Source of the DNA: Silvibacterium bohemicum | Lineage (GTDB): Bacteria; Acidobacteriota; Terriglobia; Terriglobales; Acidobacteriaceae | Direction: 5' to 3' | NCBI RefSeq assembly: GCF_001006305.1 | Contig: NZ_LBHJ01000012.1 | Coordinates: forward strand, 34,154 to 98,153 | DNA length: 64,000 nucleotides | Shown: positions 35,981-46,375 of the stretch, piece after piece | Layout: each line of letters starts with the position of its first letter | How positions within the stretch are numbered: the first letter of the stretch is position 1 | Program-made: the position numbers and the translations under genes | Notes under the pieces: model-generated | What the model was told of the DNA's origin: nothing | Seen by the model: the letters and a program-made list of their open reading frames with translations, nothing else | Databases searched by the model: none

Positions 35981-36435
35981 GCGGGCAGTTCCTCCTAAAG
36001 ATGTGAAACAAAGAAATGGAATGTGAAACGACGGGACACAAAACCAAAACGCAACCGGGGGAAAAAACCAGAAATGCAAGAACGGAGAAGAATAACAAAG
36101 TGCGCAAACGCGGCAGGCCTCATCGGCGCGAACCGTTAAAAAAATGCAGACACGTTCACGCAAGGAGACCGAAACAAAATTTGTCATCCCGAGCGAGCAC
36201 CGCGAGCCGAGGGACCTGCTGTTTGCATGCACCACTGCACATTGCAGGCGCGTGCAGCCGCCGCCCGTTGGAAGCAAAAATATGTCAACGGGCGCCACAA
36301 CGAAGATGTTCGCCAATGATAGGCACCCGAAGCGAGAACTCTGAAAGAGCTCAGATCGCTCCGGGATTAGAGCCTATAGGATAGGACTACGGCGTTTTCA
36401 GCCGTGCCGGTTGCCGCATTTCGGTTATCGCAGCC
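35981..36435. other. Gene-free gap between M28 peptidase and aspS
   Basis: A 455-bp stretch with several A-rich tracts (about 36005-36180) that should carry the promoter of the M28 gene. It also holds one copy of repeat family 1. Open frames on both strands are short, start poorly and lack signal peptides or domains; no gene is called. Confidence 0.5.
36182..36225. repeat. Dispersed repeat family 1, copy 3
   Basis: tgtcatcccgagcgagcacc, a short palindromic middle, then gagccgagggacctgctgtt. Same orientation as the other copies at 13860, 21951 and 52438. Confidence 0.7.
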
Positions 36436-38307
<1,872 letters not shown>

Positions 38308-38471
38308 AGTTTTTCTATTCTACTTATATTGTGAGAATGAAAGCCTCCAGGGAAAGATTAGCCGTCCAGGCAATCGCGCCTTCCGCCGCCACGTTGGGAC
38401 GACATTTGTAGAAGCGCCTCTGGGATCGCCGCACTTCCGCACGGCGATCCAGGCTCTCTGCGAATGAAGGC

Positions 38472-39938
38472 CTATGCCTGAAACACCGCAGTGGCCGCCA
38501 GCTTTTCCTGTCTGGAGCGGCGCATGGGCTGAAGCTTCCAGTAGGTGAGGGAGCGCCAGAGCCACTCGCATGGTCCGAATTCGAAGGCGAGAAGCCACAG
38601 TGGACTGATGGTCAGATTGATCGCCCACACCGCGAAAACTACAAAGACCGCCTGGTAATACTCGAGCTGTCCATAGAGCTTCAACGGTCCAAAGCAAAAG
38701 ATCCACTGGCAAAGAATGCTGGTCAACAGGTAGTTGCTCAGTGCCGTCTGCCCCACCGCGGCAAAGGGCCGCAGCAGCGGCCGGAAGAAGCCGGTCTTGC
38801 ACATCATCAGGATGGTAGCCGCGATGGCCAGCACACCCGCCTCGGTTGAGGTGTACTGCGTGGTGAAGATCCATTCGTTCAGTGCCAACACCGAAAAGCC
38901 GGCCGCATAGGCCTTGAGAATGGCGAAGACCGTCAACGGAATGGAAATGAGGAAACCGATCACCGCGGTAAGAGCATAGGTTCCAAAGGGGAGCTCGGCA
39001 GTAAGAAATCCATTCTTGAAAAGGGCCATGCCCACCAACATCGCTCCAATCGTATCGAGGCTCGCGCCGAGGGCGACAATCATGAAAGTTCGGCTGAAGA
39101 ACTCCGTGCCTTCCTCCTTAAGCCGCGCAAAATATCCGCTGGTTTTCGCTTTGATGTCTTCCTGTATCTTGGCAGGGTCGATGGCCACCGGGGCCGGTGT
39201 CCGCACCCAAATGTGCATAGGAGCCTGCACCAGCTTCCATTGCTCCAGGGTCTTTTTATCTTCGACGGTCAGTGTTTTCCCGGCTCGCTGCTCAGCGGTC
39301 ACAACCGCTGCCTTTCGGCGCAGAGCAAAGCTGTCGAACCCGTGAAAGAAGATCAAATACGCCAGCACGGTGAGGCCGACCCAGACGGCTGTACCTGCGA
39401 TGAGTAGGGTCCGAGGCTTGAGCTTGCGCAGCGGGTAAAGGACTAGCAGCGCATTCATTCCATACATCAACAGAATGTCGCCGCTCCAGATCAGCGTCCC
39501 ATGCACGGCGCCCAGCACCATCAGCCACATGTTGCGGCGGTGATAGGTGTCGGCCGACTTCTCCGCGCCGCGATCCGAGCGCCGGGTGAAGAGAATCACT
39601 CCAGCACCGAAGAGCACGGAAAATAGGCCGCGCATCTTGTTCTCGATGAACATCCACTTCAGCAGCAGGACAATCAGGTTGAGATGAGCATGAGGACCGG
39701 TCAAGGCTGGCTTTCCTACGCCCACAGGAATGTCATGAAGCGATTCCGGACCGCTGAAGTCGTCGATATTGACCATCAGAATTCCGAGCAGCGCAAAGCC
39801 GCGCAGCACATCGAGGCTGGAAATACGTTCTTTGCGATTGACCGGGGCAAGCTCGCGAGGAGGACCGGCGAGTTCCTCGTTCGCGTCGGGAGGAAGCGGA
39901 GCATCGATGGGAGAAGACACGGCAGTAGTGCTGTCCAT
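38472..39938 (-). CDS. DUF418 family membrane protein
   Basis: A protein of about 488 residues. The N-terminal signature SSLDVLRGFALLGILMVNID and the C-terminal DUF418 block (GQTALSNYLLTSILCQWIFC, then NLTISPLWLLAFEFGPCEWL) define the family. About eight to ten membrane helices. A long loop at about residues 215-290 is charged and probably soluble. Such proteins are predicted transporters or acyltransferase-like membrane proteins of unknown role. The ATG at 39938 has AAGG nine bases before it; a TTG at 39947 would add three residues. Confidence 0.85.
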   Translation of the reverse strand: MDSTTAVSSPIDAPLPPDANEELAGPPRELAPVNRKERISSLDVLRGFALLGILMVNIDDFSGPESLHDIPVGVGKPALTGPHAHLNLIVLLLKWMFIENKMRGLFSVLFGAGVILFTRRSDRGAEKSADTYHRRNMWLMVLGAVHGTLIWSGDILLMYGMNALLVLYPLRKLKPRTLLIAGTAVWVGLTVLAYLIFFHGFDSFALRRKAAVVTAEQRAGKTLTVEDKKTLEQWKLVQAPMHIWVRTPAPVAIDPAKIQEDIKAKTSGYFARLKEEGTEFFSRTFMIVALGASLDTIGAMLVGMALFKNGFLTAELPFGTYALTAVIGFLISIPLTVFAILKAYAAGFSVLALNEWIFTTQYTSTEAGVLAIAATILMMCKTGFFRPLLRPFAAVGQTALSNYLLTSILCQWIFCFGPLKLYGQLEYYQAVFVVFAVWAINLTISPLWLLAFEFGPCEWLWRSLTYWKLQPMRRSRQEKLAATAVFQA

Positions 39939-40101
39939 GGAAGGCAACCTTGATAAAAGAAATTTTTAGACTTCTGGGGGAGGTCGACCAGGGCAGCGTG
40001 AGCGATGGAGCGAATCCGCGATCTCTGCCCTGTATCGATACAACTGGGGGCGAGGCAGATTTATTCCGCGAGCGGGGAAAAGAAATTTGCGCGCCGGCGA
40101 G

Positions 40102-40860
40102 CTACGCCTTCAGCGTGCTCTTCCAGGCATCAAGGGTGACGAAGCGGATATTCTGCTCCGCGGCCCGGGCGATGAGCAGCGCGGTCGCACCCACGGTCGC
40201 GCTGCGGTCCTGTCCGATGCCGGCCTGTCCGCCGTCGTGCAGGAGCAGGTTCGAGCCACTACCTTGTTTCCGATTGCGGTGAATGCCTTTGTCGAGATGG
40301 GCCAGGATGCTCTCCGCAGTCGTCGGCTTCCAGTCATAGCCCATGGCGTTCCACAGCACCGGAGCCAACCCCAGTTCGCGTGCAGCCCGCAGCACGTCGG
40401 GGCGGCGCGCGCCGTGCGGAGGACGAAAATAGCTCACGCGCTCTCCCAGGGCATCTTCGATGGCCGCATTGGCGCCGGCCAGCTCCTCCTGCACGCGTCG
40501 AGGAGATTGAAAGAGCAGCACGGGATGGGTCATGGTGTGATTGCCGACCAGATGCCCCGCCGCGCGGATACGCCGGACGAGCTCTTTTCGCTGCGCGACA
40601 AAGCGGCCGATCACGAAGAAGGTCGCACGGACATCGTGGCGGGCAAGGATTTCGAGTATCGATTCGGTGCAGGAGTCGTTGGGCCCGTCATCGTAGGTAA
40701 GAGCGAATTCCCGGGGATCGCGACCCGCGAGGATGGCTTGCCCGAAGAGCTGCGACGAAGGCCACATGCCGGCGTAGAGATAGCCTCCTGCGGCAAGAGC
40801 GGTGGTTGCGGTCGCGGCGCTGAGGGCGGCAAGCATACCCACCAGTTTACGATCTCGCAC
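40102..40860 (-). CDS. Polysaccharide deacetylase (NodB homology)
   Basis: A protein of about 252 residues. An N-terminal membrane anchor or signal (residues about 5-28) precedes a NodB-type carbohydrate esterase 4 domain: motif 1 FALTYDDGPND (two Asp), motif 2 GNHTMTHP (His zinc ligands), motif 3 YFRPPHGARRPDVL and a late LLLHDGG. It removes acetyl groups from a cell-wall or exopolysaccharide amino sugar. The start is uncertain: GTG at 40860 gives a positively charged n-region (MRDRKL); an ATG at 40839 is also possible. Upstream codons to 41028 lie in a repeat and are not used. Confidence 0.85.
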   Translation of the reverse strand: MRDRKLVGMLAALSAATATTALAAGGYLYAGMWPSSQLFGQAILAGRDPREFALTYDDGPNDSCTESILEILARHDVRATFFVIGRFVAQRKELVRRIRAAGHLVGNHTMTHPVLLFQSPRRVQEELAGANAAIEDALGERVSYFRPPHGARRPDVLRAARELGLAPVLWNAMGYDWKPTTAESILAHLDKGIHRNRKQGSGSNLLLHDGGQAGIGQDRSATVGATALLIARAAEQNIRFVTLDAWKSTLKA

Positions 40861-40904
40861 CGCCGGACAATCCGCTTCTGTGCGCAAAAAGACAACCCCG
40901 CCAA

Positions 40905-41045
40905 TGTTGGTGGGCCAGATTGTTGACAAAGTTTTGGCTGGGGAAGGGTACGGCCTTCCGGCCGTACATAAATCAAGCAGAATGAGTGCGGCTTCAGCCG
41001 CTGAGGGAACGCCCCGCTCGCGCTGCAAAGGTTCGTCATCAATCT
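40905..41045. repeat. Degenerate dispersed repeat, copy 2
   Basis: Shares the ordered blocks ttgacaaag, tacggcctt, gtgcggcttcagccgctgagg, ccccgctcgc and ggttcgtcat with 7299-7450. The middle is a family 3 palindrome. It lies between the deacetylase and the Pro/Gly-rich gene, upstream of the deacetylase. Confidence 0.55.
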
Positions 41046-41091
41046 CAGCCCCGCCGATAGGGCGGGGCCATGTGGATGAAGCTATCGCCCT

Positions 41092-41865
41092 CTATTGCAG
41101 CAGATCGATCACGCTCGCGATGAAGTAGGTCAGCGGGTCATAGACCACCACATATCCATCGTAGTAGCCCACGCGGTAGCCGGGCGGTGGCGGCGGCAGC
41201 TGGCCGTAGAGATCCGGCGGCAGCGCGGAGAGATAGCCGATGTCTCCGTACGGGAAGTAGCCGCCTACCGTGAAGACCGGCCTCCTGGAGCGATTGATGA
41301 GTCCGAGCCGGTGCTGATAATAGCGGCGGAAATAGTCGCGGTTATCGGGGCGGAAGTTGTACGAAGGACGGTTTTGCGGCGGCCTGCCCCACTGTGGCGG
41401 GCGATGTGACGGCGGCCGATGATGTGCCGGAGGCCGTTGGCCGGGGTTCGGACGCGGCGGCGGATTTCCACCGGGGTTAGGACGCGAAGGCTGCGGGCGT
41501 GAAGGGCCAACCGGCCGAGGTCTTTGTCCACCAGGCTGCGGCCTCGCCGGGGCACCCGCGCCCGGTCTGCCGTTCCCGCCCGGTTTTCCATTTCCAGGGC
41601 CGCCGTTTCCTTGACCGGGACCTGGCCGCGACGGTTGCGGGCGTCCACCTCCGGGGTTGGGACGATTTCCCGGATTCTGGCCTCCGGGCCGGTTTCCGGG
41701 TTGATTACCGGGACGGTTGCCAGGCTGCCCACCCTGCTGAGGACGGTCGCCGGGCTTCGCATTCGGTGGCGGCTGCTGCTGTGGATTCTGCGCAACAATC
41801 GGCAGAGCTACGGCTAGGACGAAGAACAAAATTCCGCGGAATATCCGGCTCAACCAACTCTGCAT
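41092..41865 (-). CDS. Secreted Pro/Gly-rich protein with RcnB-like C-terminus
   Basis: A protein of about 257 residues: signal peptide (residues 1-26, ending PIVAQ), then about 150 residues of low-complexity P/G/N/R repeats (PGNRPGNQPGNRPGGQ and similar), then a C-terminal domain of about 85 residues. That domain (RRYYQHRLGLINRSRRPVFT, LPPPPPGYRVGYYDGYVVVY, then DPLTYFIASVIDLL) resembles RcnB-type periplasmic proteins in its PPPPGY and final hydrophobic helix. The low-complexity part may be an extended surface or wall-spanning linker. The ATG at 41865 has GAGGAG seven bases upstream. It is divergent from the kinase gene at 42014. Confidence 0.7.
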   Translation of the reverse strand: MQSWLSRIFRGILFFVLAVALPIVAQNPQQQPPPNAKPGDRPQQGGQPGNRPGNQPGNRPGGQNPGNRPNPGGGRPQPSRPGPGQGNGGPGNGKPGGNGRPGAGAPARPQPGGQRPRPVGPSRPQPSRPNPGGNPPPRPNPGQRPPAHHRPPSHRPPQWGRPPQNRPSYNFRPDNRDYFRRYYQHRLGLINRSRRPVFTVGGYFPYGDIGYLSALPPDLYGQLPPPPPGYRVGYYDGYVVVYDPLTYFIASVIDLLQ

Positions 41866-42013
41866 CCGTATCTCCTCTGCGACCGCTCTGCCGGGCCAGC
41901 TTACTTCGATCACCATCGAAAGGCAATCGCATTTGCTGCCGACGTAGGCATGCCCAAACACATGAGGAGATGCTCTTCGACTTTCATTCGCTCGAGCGAT
42001 AGGATCTGGAGAG

Positions 42014-42670
42014 ATGGCACATCTCTTCGAAGCGCCCCGCTTTATCGCTGTTGAGGGTCCGCTGCGCGTGGGCAAGTCGACGCTCGCCGGGATCCTGGCC
42101 GAATCGCTCCATGCCCGCCGCGTCGCCGAGCCGGAGAATAATCCCTTCCTCGACCGCTTCTACCAGGCGCAGCCCGGGATAGGCTTTGCCACGCAGCTTT
42201 GGTTCCTCATGGAGCGGTACGAGCAGCTGAGGCAGCTGACGGACTTCGAGACTCCGGTGGTCTCCGATTATTTATTTGAAAAAGACAAGCTCTTTGCCTA
42301 TGTCAATCTCAGCGACGCCGAGCTGGACCTCTACAAGCGCTACTACCAGATGTTTCGCGAGCAGCTTCCCACGCCCGACCTGGTCATCTATCTGCAAGCC
42401 ACGCCAGAGGTGCTGAAACAGCGGCTGAAACGCAAAGGCGTGGCCGGCGAGCGCGCGATCAGCGATGCATATATCGAACAGGTGGCCGCAGCCTACGAAC
42501 ACTTCTTCTTCCACTACACGGCAAGCGACCTACTGATCGTGAACACCTCGGATATCGACTTCGTCCACAACAACCAGGACCTGCAACTGCTGCTGAAGCG
42601 CCTGTCGGAGCCGATCAAAGGCACGCAATACTTCCTGCCCCTGGGCGAGAACTCACCCTCGCGGCCGTAA
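42014..42670 (+). CDS. Deoxynucleoside kinase
   Basis: A 218-residue protein of the dCK/dGK/dAK family. P-loop VEGPLRVGKSTLAG, then AEPENNPFLDRFY (base-binding Glu region), QLWFLMERYEQLRQ and the lid stretch KRKGVAGERAISDAYIEQVA. It phosphorylates deoxynucleosides with ATP in the cytoplasm. With the thymidine kinase at 25.8 kb, the organism has at least two salvage kinases. The substrate (dA, dG or dC) cannot be fixed by eye. It is convergent with the TonB gene, with only 4 bp between the stops. Confidence 0.88.
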   Translation: MAHLFEAPRFIAVEGPLRVGKSTLAGILAESLHARRVAEPENNPFLDRFYQAQPGIGFATQLWFLMERYEQLRQLTDFETPVVSDYLFEKDKLFAYVNLSDAELDLYKRYYQMFREQLPTPDLVIYLQATPEVLKQRLKRKGVAGERAISDAYIEQVAAAYEHFFFHYTASDLLIVNTSDIDFVHNNQDLQLLLKRLSEPIKGTQYFLPLGENSPSRP

Positions 42671-42674
42671 GCCG

Positions 42675-43688
42675 TCAAAAGATTCTGAAGTTAACCACTA
42701 CCACCATCTCCACCGCGACCGGATGCCCGTGATAGTACGCCGGCCTGAAGCGGTATTGCTTCACCGCCTCAACGGCCTTCTCATCCAGGCCCATGCCGAG
42801 CGAGCGCTCCACGTGGATGTGCGTGGGATTGCCGTGCTCATCCACGATCAGCGCGACCGGGCAGATGCCCTGATACTTGGCGCGCCGCGCCTCGTCGGAG
42901 AATTCCGGATCGACGGAGTAGATCACCACGGGAGCGGAGACTCCAGCGCCGGCGCTCATCACTCCACCGCCGTAGTCGCCGCCCGTGCCGGGTCCCACGC
43001 CATTACCGTTGCCCGGACCGATTCCACCGTGGTCGCCAGTTCCCAATCCTGACCTGCTTCCTGGTCCCTGCGAGGCCAGCGAAACCTGGGGCGACTGCGG
43101 CACGCCTACATTGGGCATGTTTGCATCAGGCAGTTGGATAGGCGGCATCACTACGGTTGCCTCGATCGGCAGCTTCGGAACCTCATTGCGGATAATCTGC
43201 GGTGGAGTGATCTGTTTGTCAGCGAATTTGGGCAGATGTCCCTTCGAGGCCTCGATGAGCTCGTGCGCGCCGCCTCCACCGCCTCCGCCCATGGCGTCTT
43301 TGCCAGAGAGGGTGATCGGCAGGTACGGCTTCACGTCAATGGGCGTGACCGCGATGCGGGTGGGAGCTACGATCTCTTTGCCTCCGGCAAAGACCACCAG
43401 GACGATCAAGGCCAGCGCCGAGACGTGCGCGCCCACGGACCAGAAGCTCATCCACGCGCTGCGCGCACCCAGCTTCAGCGGCTGAAAGGTAGGAATGCTG
43501 CGCGACCTCTCCGCCTGAAGAAGATGTTGCTCGACTCTGCCGATCAAGCTAGCCGGAGCCGCGACCCGCGCCAGCGCGCCATACATCGCCTGCTCCATCT
43601 CGGCATCGAATTCGTGTAGCTCTCGTTCGTTCATCGTCAGTCTCGATTTCTTTGCCGCCTCATGTCCAAACCGCTCGACTACTTTCAT
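42675..43688 (-). CDS. TonB-family protein with cytoplasmic N-terminal region, coupled to a sigma factor
   Basis: A 337-residue protein. Residues 1-90 are charged and probably cytoplasmic, followed by one membrane helix (SVGAHVSALALIVLVVFAGG). A periplasmic Gly/Pro-rich linker comes next, with runs of G at about residues 135-141 and 215-250. The C-terminal TonB domain (about 255-337) reads DPEFSDEARRAKYQGICPVA, then YRFRPAYYHGHPVAVEMVVV. Its ATG at 43688 lies one base after the stop of the ECF sigma gene, so translation is coupled; an ATG at 43634 is an alternative. The layout sigma-then-membrane protein resembles sigma/anti-sigma pairs, but no zinc HCC anti-sigma motif is seen. Confidence 0.82.
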   Translation of the reverse strand: MKVVERFGHEAAKKSRLTMNERELHEFDAEMEQAMYGALARVAAPASLIGRVEQHLLQAERSRSIPTFQPLKLGARSAWMSFWSVGAHVSALALIVLVVFAGGKEIVAPTRIAVTPIDVKPYLPITLSGKDAMGGGGGGGAHELIEASKGHLPKFADKQITPPQIIRNEVPKLPIEATVVMPPIQLPDANMPNVGVPQSPQVSLASQGPGSRSGLGTGDHGGIGPGNGNGVGPGTGGDYGGGVMSAGAGVSAPVVIYSVDPEFSDEARRAKYQGICPVALIVDEHGNPTHIHVERSLGMGLDEKAVEAVKQYRFRPAYYHGHPVAVEMVVVVNFRIF

Positions 43689-43689
43689 C

Positions 43690-44244
43690 TCAGCTCTGGC
43701 GCACCACCCGCGCGGCCTTTTCGCGAAGCAGGCGCAGGCTGCGCTGCAGATGGCTCTTCACGGTCGCAACCGGCATGTTGAGCGCACTGCCGATCTCGTC
43801 CGGGCTCATGTCTTCCTGATAGCGCAGAATCAGGACGGATCGCGGCACCGCCGGCAGCGAGCCGATCAACTGCTGCAGCTGCGCGCTCAGGGGAGGGTCG
43901 TCGTCCACGGGAGCGGGTTGCCGGTCGGGTATTTCGGGCAGCTCGCTCCAGTCCATCTGCACCTCCGGCCGCCGCTTGCGGCGGCGCAGCAGATCGATAG
44001 CCCGATGCACGGCAACGCGGCGCAGCCAGTGAAGAACATGCTGGTCTTCTTCAAGCTCGCCAAGCTTCGCGTGCAGCTCGAGGAAGACATCCTGCGCCGT
44101 CTCCTCGGCTGCGGAGCGGTCGCCGAGAATGCGGAGCGCGATGCTGAAGACCATCGACTGGTGCTCCAGCATGAGATTGCGAAAGCGCAGATGGTGTGAA
44201 AAGCTCGCCGTCACGTTGCCGTCTGAACAAATCGAAGAGTCCAT
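43690..44244 (-). CDS. ECF-type RNA polymerase sigma factor
   Basis: A 184-residue protein with sigma region 2 (LMLEHQSMVFSIALRILGDR, then SAAEETAQDVFLELHAKL and a WLRRVAVHRAIDLLRRRKRR helix) and region 4 (LPAVPRSVLILRYQEDMSPD, then EIGSALNMPVATVKSHLQRS). No region 3 or C-terminal extension. It recruits RNA polymerase to alternative promoters. The downstream TonB-family gene starts one base after its stop, so the two probably act in one regulatory or transport circuit (inference). Confidence 0.9.
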   Translation of the reverse strand: MDSSICSDGNVTASFSHHLRFRNLMLEHQSMVFSIALRILGDRSAAEETAQDVFLELHAKLGELEEDQHVLHWLRRVAVHRAIDLLRRRKRRPEVQMDWSELPEIPDRQPAPVDDDPPLSAQLQQLIGSLPAVPRSVLILRYQEDMSPDEIGSALNMPVATVKSHLQRSLRLLREKAARVVRQS

Positions 44245-44390
44245 CCGATTTGCCCTTCACTCCTCTATACGGAGGGTGGGACGGAGCGGAATGCAAAATG
44301 TTGGCCAGACGGGCGCGGGGTATGATTCGCTACGCTGGACCACGCTTACCGGCATAGACTTGCGTATATCTCAGGACGAGGAGAGAGCCT

Positions 44391-44654
44391 ATGCGCAAGA
44401 CAGCGAAAATCTTCATGAACAATCGCAGTCAGGCCGTGAGGCTGCCGAAAGAATTTCAGGTGGGCTCGCGTGAGGTCTTCATCCGCAAGGAGGGCAAGGA
44501 CATCGTTCTCTCGCCTCGCCCCTCCGACTGGTCCGCTTACCTCGAAGAAGCACCCGCCGCATCCAGTGATTTCATGAGCAATGTCGAAGACCTTGCAGTG
44601 CAGGACCAATGTGTCCGCGATCTCGTGATCGAAAATTGGACGAGCCACGCCTGA
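44391..44654 (+). CDS. VapB-type antitoxin without an adjacent toxin
   Basis: An 87-residue protein. The N-terminal swapped-hairpin (AbrB/MazE-like) DNA-binding domain reads AKIFMNNRSQAVRLPKEFQV then REVFIRKEGKDIVLSPRP, the classical VapB pattern. The acidic C-terminus (WSAYLEEAPAASSDF, then an extra tail of about 25 residues) would neutralise a PIN toxin. No vapC follows: the next gene, 16 bp away, is on the other strand and codes for a membrane protein. Either the toxin was lost or this antitoxin acts alone or in trans. Confidence 0.8.
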   Translation: MRKTAKIFMNNRSQAVRLPKEFQVGSREVFIRKEGKDIVLSPRPSDWSAYLEEAPAASSDFMSNVEDLAVQDQCVRDLVIENWTSHA

Positions 44655-44670
44655 GGCCTATACCGATCGC

Positions 44671-44934
44671 CTAAAGTCCCGCGCGATAAAGCAGGCGCTG
44701 GTTGTAGCGGTGCGTTGCCCACGCGCCCCAGATCATCGAAACCGGCCAGACGATGAATCCCGCATGCCCAAAGGTGATGATGAATGCGGGAATGGAGAGC
44801 ACGATCATCACCACCGCTCCCCAGATCGTGCTGTAAAGCATACCCAGCGGACCGAAAAAGAGGGTCAGAATCAGGGAGAGCGCGACGCTCTTGGTGCGAG
44901 CAACGATTACCGTCTGAACAGGAATCTGGCTCAT
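44671..44934 (-). CDS. Small membrane protein, two predicted helices
   Basis: An 87-residue protein with two hydrophobic stretches, SVALSLILTLFFGPLGMLYS and VVMIVLSIPAFIITFGHAGF, followed by WPVSMIWGAWATHRYNQRLL. The layout resembles the small TM2-like/superinfection-immunity-type membrane proteins, but no exact family is claimed. The ATG at 44934 was chosen over a frame open to 45072, which would overlap the hisS start. It is convergent with the orphan antitoxin and divergent from hisS. Confidence 0.65.
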   Translation of the reverse strand: MSQIPVQTVIVARTKSVALSLILTLFFGPLGMLYSTIWGAVVMIVLSIPAFIITFGHAGFIVWPVSMIWGAWATHRYNQRLLYRAGL

Positions 44935-45071
44935 GAGAACAATCCTCGAATAGACGATTAGAGTAACGCGAAACCACTCAAGTAAGCTTGCCGGCAGGAA
45001 TTTTGCCGACCGCGTTACCAACCGCCCGGCCCAAAGCCAACCCCGGCCTAGCTGATAATCTGAACACAACA

Positions 45072-46349
45072 ATGAGCACCCTGAAAGCCGTACGCGGCAC
45101 GCGGGATTTACTTCCGCCCGAAACAGAATTATGGAACCACGTCGAGGCCACCGCCCGGCGCGTCTTCTCGCGCTACAACTTCGGCGAGATCCGCACTCCC
45201 ATCTTCGAAGACACCAGCCTTTTTGCTCGCGGAGTCGGCGAAGAGACCGACATCGTCTCGAAGGAGATGTACACGTGGGAAGATCGCGCGCGCCCGCAAT
45301 CCGAGAAGGCGCAATCGCTCACGCTGCGCCCCGAGAACACCGCCGGCGTAGTCCGCGCCTACATCGAGCACAAGCTCGGCGACACCGGCCTGCTGCAGAA
45401 GCTCTTCTACATCGGGCCGCAGTTCCGGCGCGAGCGGCCGCAAAAGGGCCGCTATCGGCAGTTCTGGCAGATCGGCGCGGAAGTCATCGGACCCATCAGC
45501 GCGGGGTCCGAGTCGCCGTTGCGCGATGCCGAAGTTCTCGAAATGCTCGCAACCTTCCTCGATGAGCTGGGCATTCAAGGCTGGCACCTCGACATCAACT
45601 CCGTCGGATCGGCGACAGACCGGCCGCGCTATGTGGCCGCGCTTCGCGAGGCTCTCGCGCCGGTGAAGCACCTGATGTGCGAGGACAACCAGCGGCGCGC
45701 CGAAACCAACCCGCTGCGCGTGCTCGATTCCAAAGACGAGAAGGATCAGGAGATCATCGAGAAGCTGCCCAAGATCGCCGATTTTCTCGACGACGATTCC
45801 AAAGCGCACTTTGCCGCCGTTCTCGCTGCGCTGGACGCATGCGGCGTGCCGTACCACGTGAATCCGCGACTGGTGCGCGGCCTCGACTACTACACTCGCA
45901 CCACCTTCGAATTTACCCACGGCGGATTAGGCGCGCAGAATGCGCTGCTCGGCGGCGGACGCTACGATGGACTCTCCGAAGCGATCGGCGGACCGAAGGC
46001 TCCGGGCATCGGCTTCGCCATGGGCGAAGACCGGCTGATTCTGACGCTCCAGGCCGCGCAAGAGCAGGCCGCCGGCCTGGCTGATTTCTTCATCGCGCCA
46101 CTGTCTCCGGATCAGAATCCAGCAGCGCTCGAACTAGCCCGCGAGCTCCGTCGCGCAGGGCTACGCGTAGAGCTAGGCGACGGCAGCTTCCGGATGAAGA
46201 AGTCGTTTGAAATAGGAAACAAGCTGGCGAAGAAGATCGTTCTGCTGGGTGAGGACGAGGTGAAGTCCGGAATTCTCACCGTGAAAGACTTCGCTACTAG
46301 CGATCAGACGAAGGTTGCGCGTGAACAACTCCTGACGAGCTCCCATTAA
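45072..46349 (+). CDS. hisS: Histidyl-tRNA synthetase
   Basis: A 425-residue class II synthetase. It starts KAVRGTRDLLPPETELWNHV; motif 2 is IGPQFRRERPQKGRYRQFWQ; the histidine-binding signature is LVRGLDYYTRTTFEF; motif 3 is APGIGFAMGEDRLIL; and the C-terminal anticodon domain starts at about residue 335. It charges tRNA-His. The ATG at 45072 was chosen because the conserved N-terminus begins there; the frame is open back to 44988. Length is normal for the family. A PIN/AbrB toxin-antitoxin locus follows convergently. Confidence 0.94.
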   Translation: MSTLKAVRGTRDLLPPETELWNHVEATARRVFSRYNFGEIRTPIFEDTSLFARGVGEETDIVSKEMYTWEDRARPQSEKAQSLTLRPENTAGVVRAYIEHKLGDTGLLQKLFYIGPQFRRERPQKGRYRQFWQIGAEVIGPISAGSESPLRDAEVLEMLATFLDELGIQGWHLDINSVGSATDRPRYVAALREALAPVKHLMCEDNQRRAETNPLRVLDSKDEKDQEIIEKLPKIADFLDDDSKAHFAAVLAALDACGVPYHVNPRLVRGLDYYTRTTFEFTHGGLGAQNALLGGGRYDGLSEAIGGPKAPGIGFAMGEDRLILTLQAAQEQAAGLADFFIAPLSPDQNPAALELARELRRAGLRVELGDGSFRMKKSFEIGNKLAKKIVLLGEDEVKSGILTVKDFATSDQTKVAREQLLTSSH

Positions 46350-46375
46350 CGTAGGCGAAGATGTGGCCTTTCGCC

